Origin: Acanthochlamys bracteata
Taxonomy: Eukaryota; Streptophyta; Magnoliopsida; Pandanales; Velloziaceae
Reading direction: 5' to 3'
Assembly: GCA_019914995.1 (NCBI GenBank)
Contig: CM034139.1
Location: 3,946,461 to 4,010,460 of the forward strand
Length of the DNA: 64,000 nucleotides
Part shown: positions 25,403-38,359 of the stretch, piece after piece
Layout of the letters: the number at the start of each line of letters is the position of its first letter
Numbering within the stretch: position 1 is the stretch's first letter
Notes under the pieces: generated by a model
Told to the model about the DNA's origin: nothing
Seen by the model: the letters and a program-made list of their open reading frames with translations, nothing else
The model's database searches: none
Position numbers and translations under genes: made by a program

Positions 25403-27077
25403 GGTTGTGAAGAAGGAGAATAGAACGAAAGTGAAAAAAAAAAAAAAAAAGAAGAAGATGGAGGGAGAAAGTAGTGGGTTTGAAGTAGTTTGTTTGTATT
25501 TCAGTTACCAGTAGTTACTGCTGAAGTGGGGGTTAAAGAGGTGGAGTTACTATTGAGTTTTCATTTTAACTGTGAATGAGAAAATACAGAATTTGTTTGG
25601 TACCCTGATTTTTAAACTAGGAAAATAAAATACAAATTTTATAGGTTGATTTCAAACAAATACCAAAACCTTGTTGTTTGTTTGGAACAGATTCATTAGT
25701 ATTATTTTACTCAAAATATAAGACTCGTGATTATAAATTTTGCATATATTTGGGTTTCAAAACATTGTTATAATATTTTTTTTGTCTTTGCTTATATTCA
25801 CTTTATTAGTGTGAACAGTTTATGAAATGGATACAATGAACCACATGTTGTCCATATTTGGCATAATATTTTTAATTTCTTAAATAATTTATAATATATT
25901 TTGAACTTTTTAGAAATTGAATTGTAAACGATAAATTTAATAAGAGAAAATTGCATAATATTTCTTTATAAAAATTAACATTTTTATGTTAATTACTTTT
26001 AAACTAATATTTATGTGATTATTCGTACAAATAATTAGCATCACCGAAAAGATTTAACTTGCAACAATATTCACTAATTAATTAGCATCATTTGGAACAA
26101 ATTTCTGATTATTATTTAGTTTGAATAAAGGACTTTAGTAATGAATATTGTTAACTTTAAGCGTCATTATTAAAAAATAATTCTTGCTATTTATACAAAT
26201 TAATTATCTATAATTTACGAGACATTAGAACTAAATGGCAATGGCATGCACTTAAATTGCAGCTAAACTACGAATTCAGAAAAAAATGTTTTTCCAAGAA
26301 CTTAAAAATAACATGATCGTAAATGAAATGGAAACATTTGTTTTGTTGTCGTTTAACTTTCTCGCGCCTTGTCCTCATGCACAGATGAAACACAAAATTG
26401 ATGATGATGGTTTTTTTGACTCAGGTTTTTCATCCAATCGTCATGCATACACGTCTTTTGGGTTTTGTTTTTAGTTTAAACTTATCTATCGTTTACATAT
26501 TGAATGAATATAATAAGAATTAAAGAAAGAATTCATTCTCATGCAGTGTGGAGAGACAGTGATGAGAAGAAGGTCAAGAAGAAGAGGGCATTTAGATTTT
26601 AGCAGTGTCGTGAAGTATACGGCATTCATTCATACAAACATTACTGAAACCTGCTACTGTTTTCTTCTATTAGAAACACACACATCACACACTGCAAAAT
26701 TTCGTCTGCTGCCTTTGCAGATTCTTAACTCTTCTTTCAGTATGCGATGTAAATAGAGTTGTTTTCCTGTTTCTTCTTATTCAGTCACTTATAAATGAAC
26801 CCTTTGCCTGTAATTTAAAAATATTTTTGTTTATTTTTTCTAATAAATTTAATAATATTTATTTTTCATAGCATAGATCATAAGATAAATTTTAATTAGT
26901 AATCATTAGAATTATTAGAGTTAATTAAATTGAACCACTATCCTAAGTAAGTTTTTGTTTCGGTAACATTAACTAGTTTAATATTATTATATAGACTAAA
27001 ATTAGCACATTTTTTCTAATTCATGAATGGGAGATGTTTCTTTAAAAGGAGTTTGTTATCAAAACAAAGTAAACAAA
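25403..27077. other. HSL1-like promoter and AT-rich spacer
   Basis: The first 80 bases hold an A-rich tract (about 25434-25450) and purine-rich sequence, probably the 5' leader read from the minus strand as CT/T-rich. Beyond 25600 the DNA is AT-rich. A less AT-rich patch at 26330-26760 has two short plus-strand open frames (26286-26474, 26541-26756) with no recognisable product. No other gene seen. Confidence 0.4.
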
Positions 27078-27600
27078 TAGAGATGCCAATTCGAATATAG
27101 GGGTCAATTTTAGATCTATTTATATAATAATCAGATCAAAATATTCAACTTTAATTTAATATATTTATTTATATGGATCAAAATTATTAATTTTAATCTA
27201 ATTTATTTATAATCGGATCAAATTCAAATCGACATATTTAATAAATAAAGTTATTAAAATAAAAATTCTAAATATTAGTTTTTAAAAATAATGTATAAAA
27301 CATATTAATTATAATATTTCTAAAAAGAAAAATATTATTTTTTATAAAATTTTATAAATAAATAAAAATTAAATAAATTAAGATAAACAAAAATATATAT
27401 ATATATAAATTAAATTTAAAATTTTTGCTATTATTTTTAAATTATTAAATAAGATATATTATATAAATAGTTAAACGGATCAATCCGAATAAGATCTGAA
27501 TTTATGTAAATTTTTGGATCAATTTCAAAATTCGAATTCAACTTTTTTGAATTGATTTGGAATCGAATTTGCGGTTTGTGTCAAAAATTGCCACCCCTAC
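27078..27600. mobile_element. Non-autonomous hAT-like element, short family (copy 2)
   Basis: It starts TAGAGATGCCAATTCG, a decayed TAGGGGTGGCAA end, and finishes AAAATTGCCACCCCTAC. TAAACAAA precedes it (27070-27077) and TAAACAAT follows it (27601-27608), a 7-of-8 match fitting an 8-bp hAT target duplication. It is collinear with 15445-16024 over its length. It shares terminal bases with the 840-bp family but has a different, AT-rich interior. No coding capacity. Confidence 0.75.
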
Positions 27601-27608
27601 TAAACAAT

Positions 27609-29272
27609 AACCGAAATTTCATTAACCAGTTGGAAATTTCAGTGTATGCAAAACCATTGTTACTAAGTTTTAGCTTGAAAAAAAAAATTGTTATTTAAGT
27701 GGAAGAACTCATAATAAAAAGAAAGAGCACTTCATTGTCAGGCTGTCAGCTCCCTTAGATCTACTTGCTTATTAAATAAAAAATCTATCTTAGATTATCA
27801 TTTATGATTACAGTTACAACCTAAACTTCAGCAATGCAAAAGATATGTGCACAAAAATAAAGAAATAAAGGGAAAATAAAGTGTTCAACATTCATCATCA
27901 TGTCAAATAAAAACCATAGCAAAAGGCAGTACCCAAGTGCTGGGAAATCTTCCACAGTTCCCCTTTCTGTGAAGTCAGTTTCTTTTTTAAAAAAACAGAA
28001 AAATAGTCGAAAGACTCAAAAAAAGAAACTTTTTTCTTGTAAACACTTTAAACGCTTTAAAATTGCTACATAAAAATTAACTATACAGTGGACTGTTGGC
28101 ATTTCACTTAACACTTTATTACTTTTCCCATCCCAGTGAAGTGGTTCTGGATGAAAATTCCAAAACCGCTTCATTGCGAGGTACGTTTGGGATTAATTAT
28201 AAAATAAAAATTTTTTAAAATAAAAAATATTTTTATTTTTTTAAAAAAAAGAGTTTTATTTTTTTATTTTTAAAAAATAATAAAAAATATAATAAAAAAA
28301 TTTTATTAGGTAGAATTTTTTTATATATTTTAATTTTTAAATAAATTTTCTAAATATTTATAAAATATATATTAAAAAAAATAAAATCAGTTTATGAAAC
28401 GCTATGGTAAACGCGCTTTTATGCAACTCAAAAGCATCATTTCTACCAGTAAAATTGAAGAAAGCTGGCAAAAGTTTCACATCCATCATCAGGTAAAAAA
28501 GAAAAATGAAATGAAACATTGGATTAGATGTTGATGTTGACCCAATCCACATACAGCCAAGCACTGATTCCCTGACTCTTCTGATATTTGGATTTTGATT
28601 CTCTCCTCTATTATTCTTTCTTATGGGAAATAAGCAAAAGAAGTTAATGTAAAGCAATTTTTTTTTTTGAAACAGAAGAAATGAAAAGAAAGGAGATGAG
28701 AAAGAATGTCAAGGTACCTCCGGTGAAAATATTTGTCGTCTCCTTCAAATTGAGGAAACTTCATATGTCAACTTTTCTCCTTTACCAGCAACACAAAGGG
28801 AACAAAGAGAAAGGTAACAAGAAAAGCACTATTTGAGTTATTACTTTGCTTTCCAATAGCTCTTTACCTGTTCAAACAAAAACAACACAAAACAAAACAA
28901 AAAACAGAAAAAAATTGAGTGACTTGATTCATTGTTGTCATACTCTGTATGAAATATCAACTATCAATTTGTATTTTATATAATAGCAGATACAAACAGA
29001 CAACAATAGTTCTTCATCAGCTATCCAACAACAAGAATTAGTTAATAGTTTCATTATTTTCTTGGTGGAGAAGGTCAGTGATGTTTCTCTGGTGTTTATG
29101 AGAATACAAAGAACACAGTAGACAAACACCACGCCTGCTACTATTTTTAATCTTGGAGTTCCTGAATTTCTGCTACCCAAGATCAAGACATCAGTGAATA
29201 CTAAAATCAGAATCCTACAATCAGAAAACATACAGAAAGAAAAATTATTTCTTTAGTTATTATAGCGAAATT
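27609..29272. other. Spacer with one MITE
   Basis: A copy of the AT-rich MITE family lies at about 28180-28425 (start GGTACGTTTGGGATTAATTATAAAA; right end near GTAAACGCGC). The remainder (27609-28179 and 28426-29272) is ordinary AT-rich spacer. Minus-strand frames at 28358-28657 and 28938-29231 have no recognisable product. Confidence 0.45.
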
Positions 29273-29430
29273 TGTGTTAGTTTGAGTCAACATATCACTA
29301 AATCGTTTAGTTATATTAAATTTCCTTTTCTAGTTTTAAAACTTTTTTTAGTGATATATCCTGACTCTATATGTACGTGTATTTGTATGAATAAGTTTGA
29401 TAATTGAATACGACTCGATACATTTCATCT
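29273..29430 (+). repeat. 5' LTR of the copia relic
   Basis: About 158 bp, starting TGTGTTAG. It aligns by eye to 32536-32684 with many substitutions. The outer boundary is approximate because no clear 5-bp target duplication was found. Confidence 0.6.
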
Positions 29431-32400
29431 TGTTATCAGAATAAAATTTTAAAATCTATCATCCGCCGTCGTAGAGAAAATGACTGTCATAGTCAGACTC
29501 AGACCAGGCTTATCGCTGCTATAAAGAAGAAGCGATATGATTGTATCGATCCAAATATCTCGCTATCTGATCACACAAAAAGATTTATAGAATTGCCACT
29601 GTCGCTACCGCTTCTCGCCGTCGTTATAGGATTTTTTCTACCTTGTTGCCGCCACAATCTCCGACCGTACATCGTTTACAATACTAGTACTTCTTCAATA
29701 TTGCCGTCCTGAAATAGCCGAATTTAAAAATTGACCGCCGTTTTTAACTATCGATTACCACCTATTTTAACGAAACCAAATTATAATCATCACAGCTCAC
29801 AAAGTTATCACTGTTGCTCGCCTAGTCTAGGCGCAACTGATTGTTGCTTATCGTTGCTCAGCACTGCTCACCTATCCGCTGCTCATTGCTTCTGACCGTT
29901 GCTATTTGTTGCTCGTAGCTGGCAATCAAATTACACTGATCTAAACCATCAACCCAGTTAGAACTAAATCGATCTGAACTGAACCGGATCAGATGGGCCT
30001 CTATGGTGGACCCAGTTCGATCAGACTAAAGAAAAAAAGTTTGATTCTCTCATAAAGTTTCAACTAAAAGGATTCATGTACTCATTGTGATAAGTTTGAC
30101 AATAGTCTAAATTCGTGCTTCAAATTAGTTAAATATCTTAGTTGGTAAGACAATCTAAAGACAAAAAAAAAGCTCTTAAATAACCACGAGTTACTGTAAT
30201 TTTTTATTTTAGATAACCAAAACTGTGCTCTAAATATTATTTTATATTATAAAAAGGATACAAGATGGATTCAATATTTTAAATCCACGAGTCATGTAAT
30301 ATTTGATCTGAAAAATATTCAAACTACAACTACTCTAGGTTTCTACCTAAACATAATGTGAGATATACTAATTCAAACACTTATTCAGTGACAACTGATT
30401 GGACAATAATGCTGACACTATTTTTATCTGTACACAATTGCTTGCTTATTCCTTATTTGATAATTTATTGTCTATTAAACAAATCACTGAATAATTAAAT
30501 TATATTGTTCAACTGCATCATATATTTTTATTTATTTTAGAATATCCAAATTCATGAGACTATTGAACGTGGAATTAAAAAAGAAGGCATGTATTAATTA
30601 GATGGTATCAGTTCCAGAAGTGTTTACAATATTCGTGAATTTGATATTAATAAAAAAATAAAATTTGATTTTGACATCGACGACTAAGTCATATTTTTTT
30701 TGCATATATCTCATTTATTACTATCTTTATTTTTTGATCTTAAAGTAGTCCGAGGTTCATGTGAAATTTATATTCTTATAAAAGGTTACCGAATATCATA
30801 TTTTTCTATTATAAAAAATATAATAACTCTATTTAAATTTTTACATTCATATGGTGTTGGACCATCTTTTGCCTTATTGTCATTAGTTGATTTCTAACAT
30901 TTGTGGATGATTACAATGATATAACATAATTATACGTTATTAAGAATAAAACTGAAGTTGTGGATATTTTTATACGATTTCATAAAATAATACTGATCTA
31001 ATTTGTTTTTTCAGTTCGAATATTATGATAGGATAATAAGAGAGAATATATTAATACATATTTGGTCCATTATTTTCAACAGAAATGTATTATCATCGGA
31101 TCACTTGTCCACAAACATCATATTAGAATAAAGTAGCAAAAAGTAAGAGCATATATATTTTAAATAGCTCGTATTTATTGTTTAGCACTTATAATCCAAA
31201 ATGCTATTGAATGGAAGTAATTCAATCTACAATATTTCTTCTGATAAATCACATGTCGTCTAAAGTTTTCAATTTTAAAATCCCTCTTGAAGTTTTTGCT
31301 TCATATGCCACTATATTATCTTTCTGTCACTTCTTCTGATTTTTTATCTGTTACGTTGGCACATATATAGAAAACCAACAGGATAAATAATGTTTGTTTA
31401 CTTTACGATACATATTTATTGGGTATGATCCTTATCAGAAAAGTTACAAATGGTATCATCTCTAGTCACGTCGTATTTTTATTACATGATAGTTTTTGAA
31501 TTGAAAATATATTTTAAAGACCTCACATCTCATGCTGATTTTTATGTGAAAATAAAAATTAGTAAAGATCTAAATTGGCTTACTTCAACAAACAGAAGAC
31601 AAAAAATGGCTTATATTGATCTTGGTGAAAACTCAACACACATTAAAGACAGTTATAGACAATTCGAAAGTAGCGAGTTGGTTTAGAAAAAAATAGGTAC
31701 TTTGGAATCTATGACAAGAGAAACAGAGCAGATAAGAGGAACTTATATTGTGGGAAAAATTATTCTATCTCACACATTAACTTATACACAGAGTTTTCAT
31801 CTAAATATGATTTACCAAATTAAATGATTATGTTTATAAACTAAAAAATGCATTATATAGGCCGTAGCAATATGTTTAAGTATGTTTTAACATATTCAGT
31901 CAAATATTGAGTAAATATAATTATCAATATGATAATGCTGACATTAAAGTATTTTTTAAGAATCAAAATATAAGGTAACTGTTTTGATAATTTACGTTAA
32001 TAATATGATTGTTACAAACAATGATAAGAAGCAAATTTAAAGATTAAATGAGTATCTAATATCTAAATTTTGAGATGAAAAAAATTAAAAAGTTAAAATT
32101 TTTCTAGATATTTAAGTAGGAAGATCTAAATAAAGTATTATTCAATGACAAAAAATATGCTCTTGACTTGTTTGGAGACATAGATATCTGATTGCAAACC
32201 ATGAAACACACCAACTGTTGAAAATCATAATTTAGAAGAGCACCCTATTCAAGTACCCATATTTAAGGAGAAATATCATAGTTTATGAATTAATTTATTA
32301 CATACTCATAATGATATATAATTTACACAGTGAATACTATTAGTCAGTTTATGCATTCTGTCATAGTATATCATATAGAAATTGTAAATAAAACTTTTAA

Positions 32401-32535
32401 ATATTTGAAATTAATACCATGCAAAAAATTATTATTTAAAAAATATAACTATTTAAATGTATATGAATATACTAATGCAAATTGGTAAATGATAAGACGG
32501 ACATACGTTTCATATTTGATTACTTTATATATATT

Positions 32536-32684
32536 TGTGCTATATAACTAAATATTTTAGTTATATTAGAATTACCTTTTCTAATTTTAAGATTTTTTGA
32601 TTTAGTGATATATATATATACACACGTGTGTGTATTTTTAAACGAGAAGTTTGATGATTGGATAAGATCCAATACTTTTCATCT
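32536..32684 (+). repeat. 3' LTR of the copia relic
   Basis: About 149 bp starting TGTGCTATA. It contains an ACACACGTGTGTGT palindrome that the left copy lacks in this form (there ATGTACGTGTATTTGTAT). The purine tract expected just before a 3' LTR is not evident, fitting decay or deletion of the RNase H end. Confidence 0.6.
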
Positions 32685-35600
32685 GTAGCACCGAAGAAAG
32701 CGACTAGTTTCGGCAGCAAAAGAATACTCAAGAGAAAAAGATACAAAAGAAAGAAATCCAAAAGAAATTTGGAAAGGAAAAGGATACAGTGGTTCATAAT
32801 TACTCCAAGTTTCACTCACTCACATTGGGTGACTTTTCAAACTCAATAACGTACCTACGTGTAGACGTGTAGTATTTCTGTAAGCTTTTTTTATATCCTA
32901 AAAATAATAATAAATATATAAAATTTTATAATATAAAATTTTTAAAATTTTAAATTAATTTTATAAAATATTATAAAAAATTTTTGTAATAAATTGAAAT
33001 AAAATAAAATGAATCGTTTCAAACGTAACGCTAAATGCAGCTTTAGGGCACGTAACTTTTAAATGCAAGCAGAAGTCCAAATAAGTACTTTATACTTCAT
33101 GTGAAATAATAGTTCACTCAGAAACCTCTTCAATTAAGTAGGTCTCTGATTGGTACTACCTCTCATCTACCTTGTTCTCCTTTCTAATCTGACCTAACTA
33201 TATGCAACATGATCCAAAAATGTAGGGAGAGTTTTCCTGACCTGATTGAACAAAAAGTTGTAAGGGATTATGGAGGGCATTCATTCAGTTGTTGTGACCC
33301 AACAACGAAGTCCTTCCTATTTCACTTTTCCACGAACTTCCAACTCTAGTCATGCAGTGGTGGGGTATTCATTCTCACCGTTTGTAGTTTTCACAGACTA
33401 CCAACATGCAGAAGGGAGTTTCGCATTCTCAGAACCATCCAAATATTTATTTCGTAAGTTTAAAGACCTTGCAATCTTTTTCTGCAGTTCAAATGTAATC
33501 TAATCTACGAAGATTAAGATGATTTCACCTTTGCCCCCTTTGTGTGCAAATAAAGGCTTATTTACTTGTTCTTAAGTAAGTCCGAAAGCGATTTACGCTA
33601 TTAGAAATTCACTTTAAAGTGAGTTCTTGTTTAAAAATTTATTTTTAAAACTTCACTCATTAAAAACTCACTTCACATAGCCTTAAAAGTGTTACCACTC
33701 ATATGCATCAGTATAGCGCTAGGTCTCCGGATAGGTAATCTAAACAAAGTAAAAACAAATAAAGATCAGATAAATTCATGTATTACTTTAAATATTTACT
33801 TTTAAAAACTCATTATCTAAAAAACTTATTTTGTATAAATTTTATTTTGGGATCACCTCATAACAAATAAAAGAAAATTGAGAGTGCTTATAAAAAATAT
33901 TTTTGTTCTATTTTAAAAAATAAATTCTAATTTTTATAAAAAAATAATAATAAATAATAGTAAAATCTTATTATTAAAATATTTTTATATTTATTAATTT
34001 TAATAAAATTTAACAAATTATATAAAATTTTATTTAAAAATATAAAATAACAACTATAAATAATTTTTATTGGAACGTAAAAGAAATTATTGAAGGACAT
34101 GAAAAGGCAATAGACAATGACCGTAGTCCCCACGGCAACAAGACCCTCCTTCTACTACTACTAGTAGCTTTTAGCTTACTTGCTGCCAAAAACCAATTTC
34201 TAAGAAACCACCTGTTAACACTATATCCAGAATGAATCTGGATTCATGCCATTGCATTACAACTTCTTCAACTACTCTTGTGTCCAACTTGGAGAAAGTG
34301 GAAAAACAGTGATACACTTGAAGCCTTGTGTTTATTCCTCTTTTAAGGAAAATTAAAATTTCTCACAAAATAATTGTTGCTATATGTAGCATGAATTTAG
34401 CAGTGTTAGGAGAATCTGATCGCTAATTGCTTTGATGATAATCTCTTAGCAACTAATTAGATGCTATTTGTCTAAACTTTTTAATTTTTTTTATTTTAAC
34501 TTTTTATTTAATATTTTGTAATAAATATTTTATAATATTATACAAAAAATTAATTTAAAAATATAATAAAATTTTATAATTATTTATAATTATTTTTTAC
34601 TAAAAATAAATTTATTTTTAAAAATTTTCAAAATATACTTAATTTCAGAAAAATTTTATGTTCAAAGTCACTCCAAACATCACATGAGCAATTTTCAAAG
34701 TAGTTTACTCCATAAAAGCACCAATATTCCATTATCTAAATCCACAACGGTTCTATTAATTTGTCAATGTCATACGGCTACGTTTCTTTAACATAAAAAT
34801 AAATTGTTCGAAATAAAGTACAAAAAATTAATTAAATAAATAATATTATTGAAATTGAATTTAATTTATATGTTTTAGTAAAAAATAAGTTAGAAATGAG
34901 TATTATATATTTTTATTAGAAGTAAGTTAAAATTATTTGTTTATAAAAGAAAGTAAATTATAAAAGTTAGAAGAATAAACTCATAAATCTTAATGCTTTT
35001 GCATGAATGACACGAAACACTACAATAATTGACAGGTAGGAGAGAATGTAAGCTAACTAAGGGCGTTTTGCAGTGCTTTAAAAAATAATTTTCAAAACCG
35101 AATTTTATTTTATTTTTTATAAAATTTTATTATTTTTCAAAAAATAATAATAATAAATAATAATAATAATTTTATTACGTATATTTTTTTATATTTTTAA
35201 AATTTTAAATAAATTATATAATAATTGTAAAAATTTATTAAAAAATATCAATTAAAAATTTATTTTTTGGAAACGAATGTCAAACAGCGCCTAGATCATA
35301 CGGATCGAATATTTAACTCGGAAGGACCGTGCTAGAATTTAACCAACGTATAGTATTTAATTATCTTGCGATATTTATTTGTCCTCCTTTTAAGAATGCT
35401 CTATCCTCTTAACCAAATCATACAAAATTCAACCAAAACCAAAAACAAAAATCAGCCAAATCAACAAGCTTCATAAACACCGACAAGCATCATAAGTTAA
35501 GCATTGAAATAAAAGTATGATAAAATTTTAATCAAGTTTTGATCTTTCACAATAGTGCAGAATATCAAAATCAGCTCATCAGCACAATCCTCCTCCATTA

Positions 35601-36160
35601 CTGCAAACTCGAAAAAAAAATTGCACAATTATCTCACCAACAACTTCAAAACAAATAACACTCAGATTAAAAACTATCAACTTACATCGCCATCTTTATT
35701 CATCCTTATTTCAGCTCCGACCACCGACTACATCAACACAAACAAAAACAATTCAAAATTTAATTAAAAAATATATTAGGCAAAATATTGAAAAATACAA
35801 TAATACAAGTAATTGGTTGCACACTCAAGAACCAAAAACTAGAAATTGTTTTGACCACGACGACCGGTTTTGACGGTACTCGCGGCAGTAATTGATGAAG
35901 AAAATGGAAAGAGAAGGATGAGGAGAAGACATAAAATGATTTTGAGTATGGATTGACGACCATCGGCTATGTTTGAAACTTTTCGGCCACGGACAGGTTT
36001 TCAATTGGCTGCAAGAAAGAAGCAAACGTGAGAAAAATTGGACGGAGGAGACGACATAGGTAAGAAATTTTGCTAGAAACCTATGATCACTAACTTCGGA
36101 GAGGTGCTCGAGGAGCGGCACGAGAGCAGCGAAGAGAAAAAGAGAAAAGAATATATAAGT
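32685..36160. other. AT-rich spacer with several MITE relics and one unexplained ORF
   Basis: Blocks of the AT-rich MITE family lie at about 32880-33045, 33890-34090, 34470-34690 and 35058-35295; the last starts GGGCGTTTTGCAGTGC after TAA and ends CAAACAGCGCC. A different small family with GGCTTATTTACTT/GGCTTGTTTACTT starts occurs near 33555 and again near 42665. The patch 33230-33510 is less AT-rich and holds a 77-codon plus-strand frame starting at an ATG (33270-33503) with no recognised product. The stretch 35800-36160 is purine-rich and of normal GC content, but no gene is evident. Confidence 0.4.
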
Positions 36161-36411
36161 ATTGGGCACCGCTAAGGGCACACAAATTTACGTGCATGTC
36201 CTTAACAGGCTCCCGTAAGTGTGCTTACGGGAGTGCAAACATGAACCGTCTGATGATGATCCGACGGCTCCTATATGATGTGCGCGATATGTACACACAA
36301 TACACCGTATGCGCACATCCCACACCTTATTTAATTATTGTGTTATTTGTATGGATATTTTTCTCTTCACTAACTTTTAAGATTATACTTTAGGCACCGT
36401 TAAGCAGCACT
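36161..36411. repeat. Cluster of hairpins between imperfect direct repeats
   Basis: Three inverted repeats follow each other: CTCCCGTAAG/CTTACGGGAG (36210-36219 and 36224-36233, loop TGTG), CCGTC/GACGG (about 36246-36267) and GATGTGCGC/GCGCACATC (36277-36285 and 36311-36319). The cluster is bounded by GGCACCGCTAAGGGCAC near 36165 and GGCACCGTTAAGCAGCAC near 36393, which are direct repeats. GC content is well above the surroundings. It is probably the end region of an unclassified transposon. Confidence 0.6.
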
Positions 36412-36584
36412 ATTAGACTTCATTTTATTATAATATTTTATAATATATTATTAATTTATTTAAAATATAAAAAATTATATATCGTAATATTTTTATACTA
36501 GAAAAATATAGCCCACTTTACGAAATATTTGAAAAATATTTTCATTTTAAAAAAATTTATTTTATAAATACTTTCAGACATCCA

Positions 36585-36925
36585 TAGTGTTTGAAATTGA
36601 TTTTCTAAAATGGAGAATACTTTTATCCTTCTTTAAAAGACAAATTTTCTTTTTTTTTACCTAAAACATAAAAATAAATAATATAAAAAAATTTATTTTA
36701 TAAATACTTTCAAACATTCATGGCGTTTGAGATTGATTTTCTAAAATAAAAAAGTACTTTTATTCTACTTCAAAAAGCAAGTTTTTTTTACCTAAAATAC
36801 AAAAATAAACAATAATAAAAATTTTTATTTTTTTTAAATTTTAAATAAATTTTATAAAAAATTATACAAGTTTATTAAAAAATATAAATTAAAAAATAAA
36901 AAGCTACTAGTTTATAAGGCTTTAC
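36585..36925. mobile_element. MITE with tandemly duplicated left end
   Basis: The sequence GTTTGA.ATTGATTTTCTAAAAT, then TACTTTTAT.CT.CTT.AAAA and TTTTTTTTACCTAAAA appears twice, about 36591-36680 and 36724-36800; only the second is followed by the full family core and right end. This suggests one insertion into another copy or a tandem duplication. Confidence 0.55.
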
Positions 36926-37002
36926 CCAACGGACCTTTACTCGCTACTCAAACAGAAGTAAGGCATGTTTTGGGATGCATTTTCATCCCCAATCTGAAAA
37001 CC

Positions 37003-37672
37003 ATAGGTTTAAAATTTGGTCCGGACCGGCTATATCAGACTGAAAATCGGTAATTCAGTACCGATTTTGGACCGAATTAATATAAAACTAGATCGCGCAA
37101 GTCACCCAGTAAGATCCGAATCGACCCGGCCGAGTCTCAAGTCAACTCCGTGACCCGATTGGATAAGTTGACCTGATTTTAGTATTTTTTTTAAAAATTA
37201 TTTATTTAAAATGGAGAAGCACTTTCATTAGCATCCTAAAATATGCACTTTATTGGATACTCTTTCATTACTAGTTTATTTTCTCATCTTTTATGTTTTA
37301 TTAAAAAATAATAAATAATAAAATATAGTGTAGATAATTTTGTTTTTTATAATGCATAAAATATAGAGATTTTACTATATATTATGCTTTTTTGACTATT
37401 GTTTTAAGTACTGTAGCTGAAAAAATATGAAAAATATAATTTTAAAAACATATTCAATATTTCTTGTATATAATCATCTTTTTAATTTTTTAATAGTTGC
37501 TACAAAATATGCTATAATGTGCATATAATTATATTTACATATAAATATTTATTTAATAAATCCAATTTGATCTAGTGGATCGACTCGATGACCCGTCTGG
37601 TTAACCGGTAATCCGATAATCCGATAATTTTTTCGGATTATACACCGGATTGAATTTTAAAACTAAACACAT
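37003..37672. mobile_element. TTTTAAAA-ended non-autonomous element
   Basis: The left end (GGTTTAAAATTTGGTCCGG) and the reverse complement of the right end (AGTTTTAAAATTCAATCCGG) match at most positions, a terminal inverted repeat of about 19-20 bases. Subterminal parts are rich in CCGAT, GACCCG and GGTAATCCGATAATCCG motifs, and the middle is AT-rich. No coding capacity. No exact target duplication could be defined. Confidence 0.6.
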
Positions 37673-38359
37673 TCTCACCGTGCGTACAGAACCTTTTATA
37701 TTCAAATATTTTTCTTTAAAAATATAAATAAACTATATGATTATATATATATATTCAATTTTTTAACAAAAAAATGTATTTAAAAAAATTATATCATAAC
37801 ATTTTTAACTATATAGTAATGGTAATGATATGCTGTAATTAAGTTATGTCGGGTAAAGTGATGATGATTGTTCCATTCCAACTGCAATCTGAAAAAATAA
37901 TTGCACCCGACAATAGGTTGGTACAACAATTTCGTATAGCGATTGATTGTTGATTGATTGATTATTTATGCTAAATTTGTAGCATAGTTTTCTACCTGAC
38001 TAGCATGCTTGCAAACCTGGGTAAAGTTGGTAAAAAAGCAATGCGGTGTGTTAAGAACCTCAGCCATGATGAAAAAATGAAAAATATAACTATCTCATGC
38101 GGAAATATTTAGAATTATTTATTAAATGAAACTTACTTAAATTAAAACTAGTTAAAAGTATTTTAAAAATAAGTTCTAATTTTTATTACAAAATAATAAT
38201 AATAAATTTTTATGATATAAAGTTTTTGTATTTTTAAACTATAATATTTTATTAAATATCAAAAAATATAAAATTAAAAATTATTGAAAATTATTGCAAA
38301 ATGATGCCTTCCTTAGTTCAAGTAAAAATTAAATGCTCACAACATAGCACACGGATTTG

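Larger units (their letters stand above)
29273..32684 (+). mobile_element. Decayed Ty1/copia retrotransposon
   Basis: Two diverged direct repeats bound the element: about 29273-29430 and 32536-32684. They share starts TGTGTTAG/TGTGCTA, TTTAGTTATATTA, CCTTTTCTA.TTTTAA and AGTTTGAT.ATTG, and both end near TTTCATCT. TGTTATCAGA follows the left repeat, a damaged copy of the TGGTATCAGA initiator-tRNA primer site common in copia. Between them, broken reading frames recall copia order: GAG-pre-integrase (about 30560-30640), integrase core (about 30690-31300), reverse transcriptase (about 31750-32170) and the beginning of RNase H (about 32390-32500), cut short before the right repeat. Stops and shifts are frequent throughout, so it cannot encode its proteins. 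The repeat divergence suggests an old insertion. Confidence 0.75.

Noticed and set aside
29404-29712. 102-codon plus-strand open frame
   Set aside because: It begins inside the 5' LTR of the copia relic and runs through the leader. No gag domain is recognisable, so it is not a gene.
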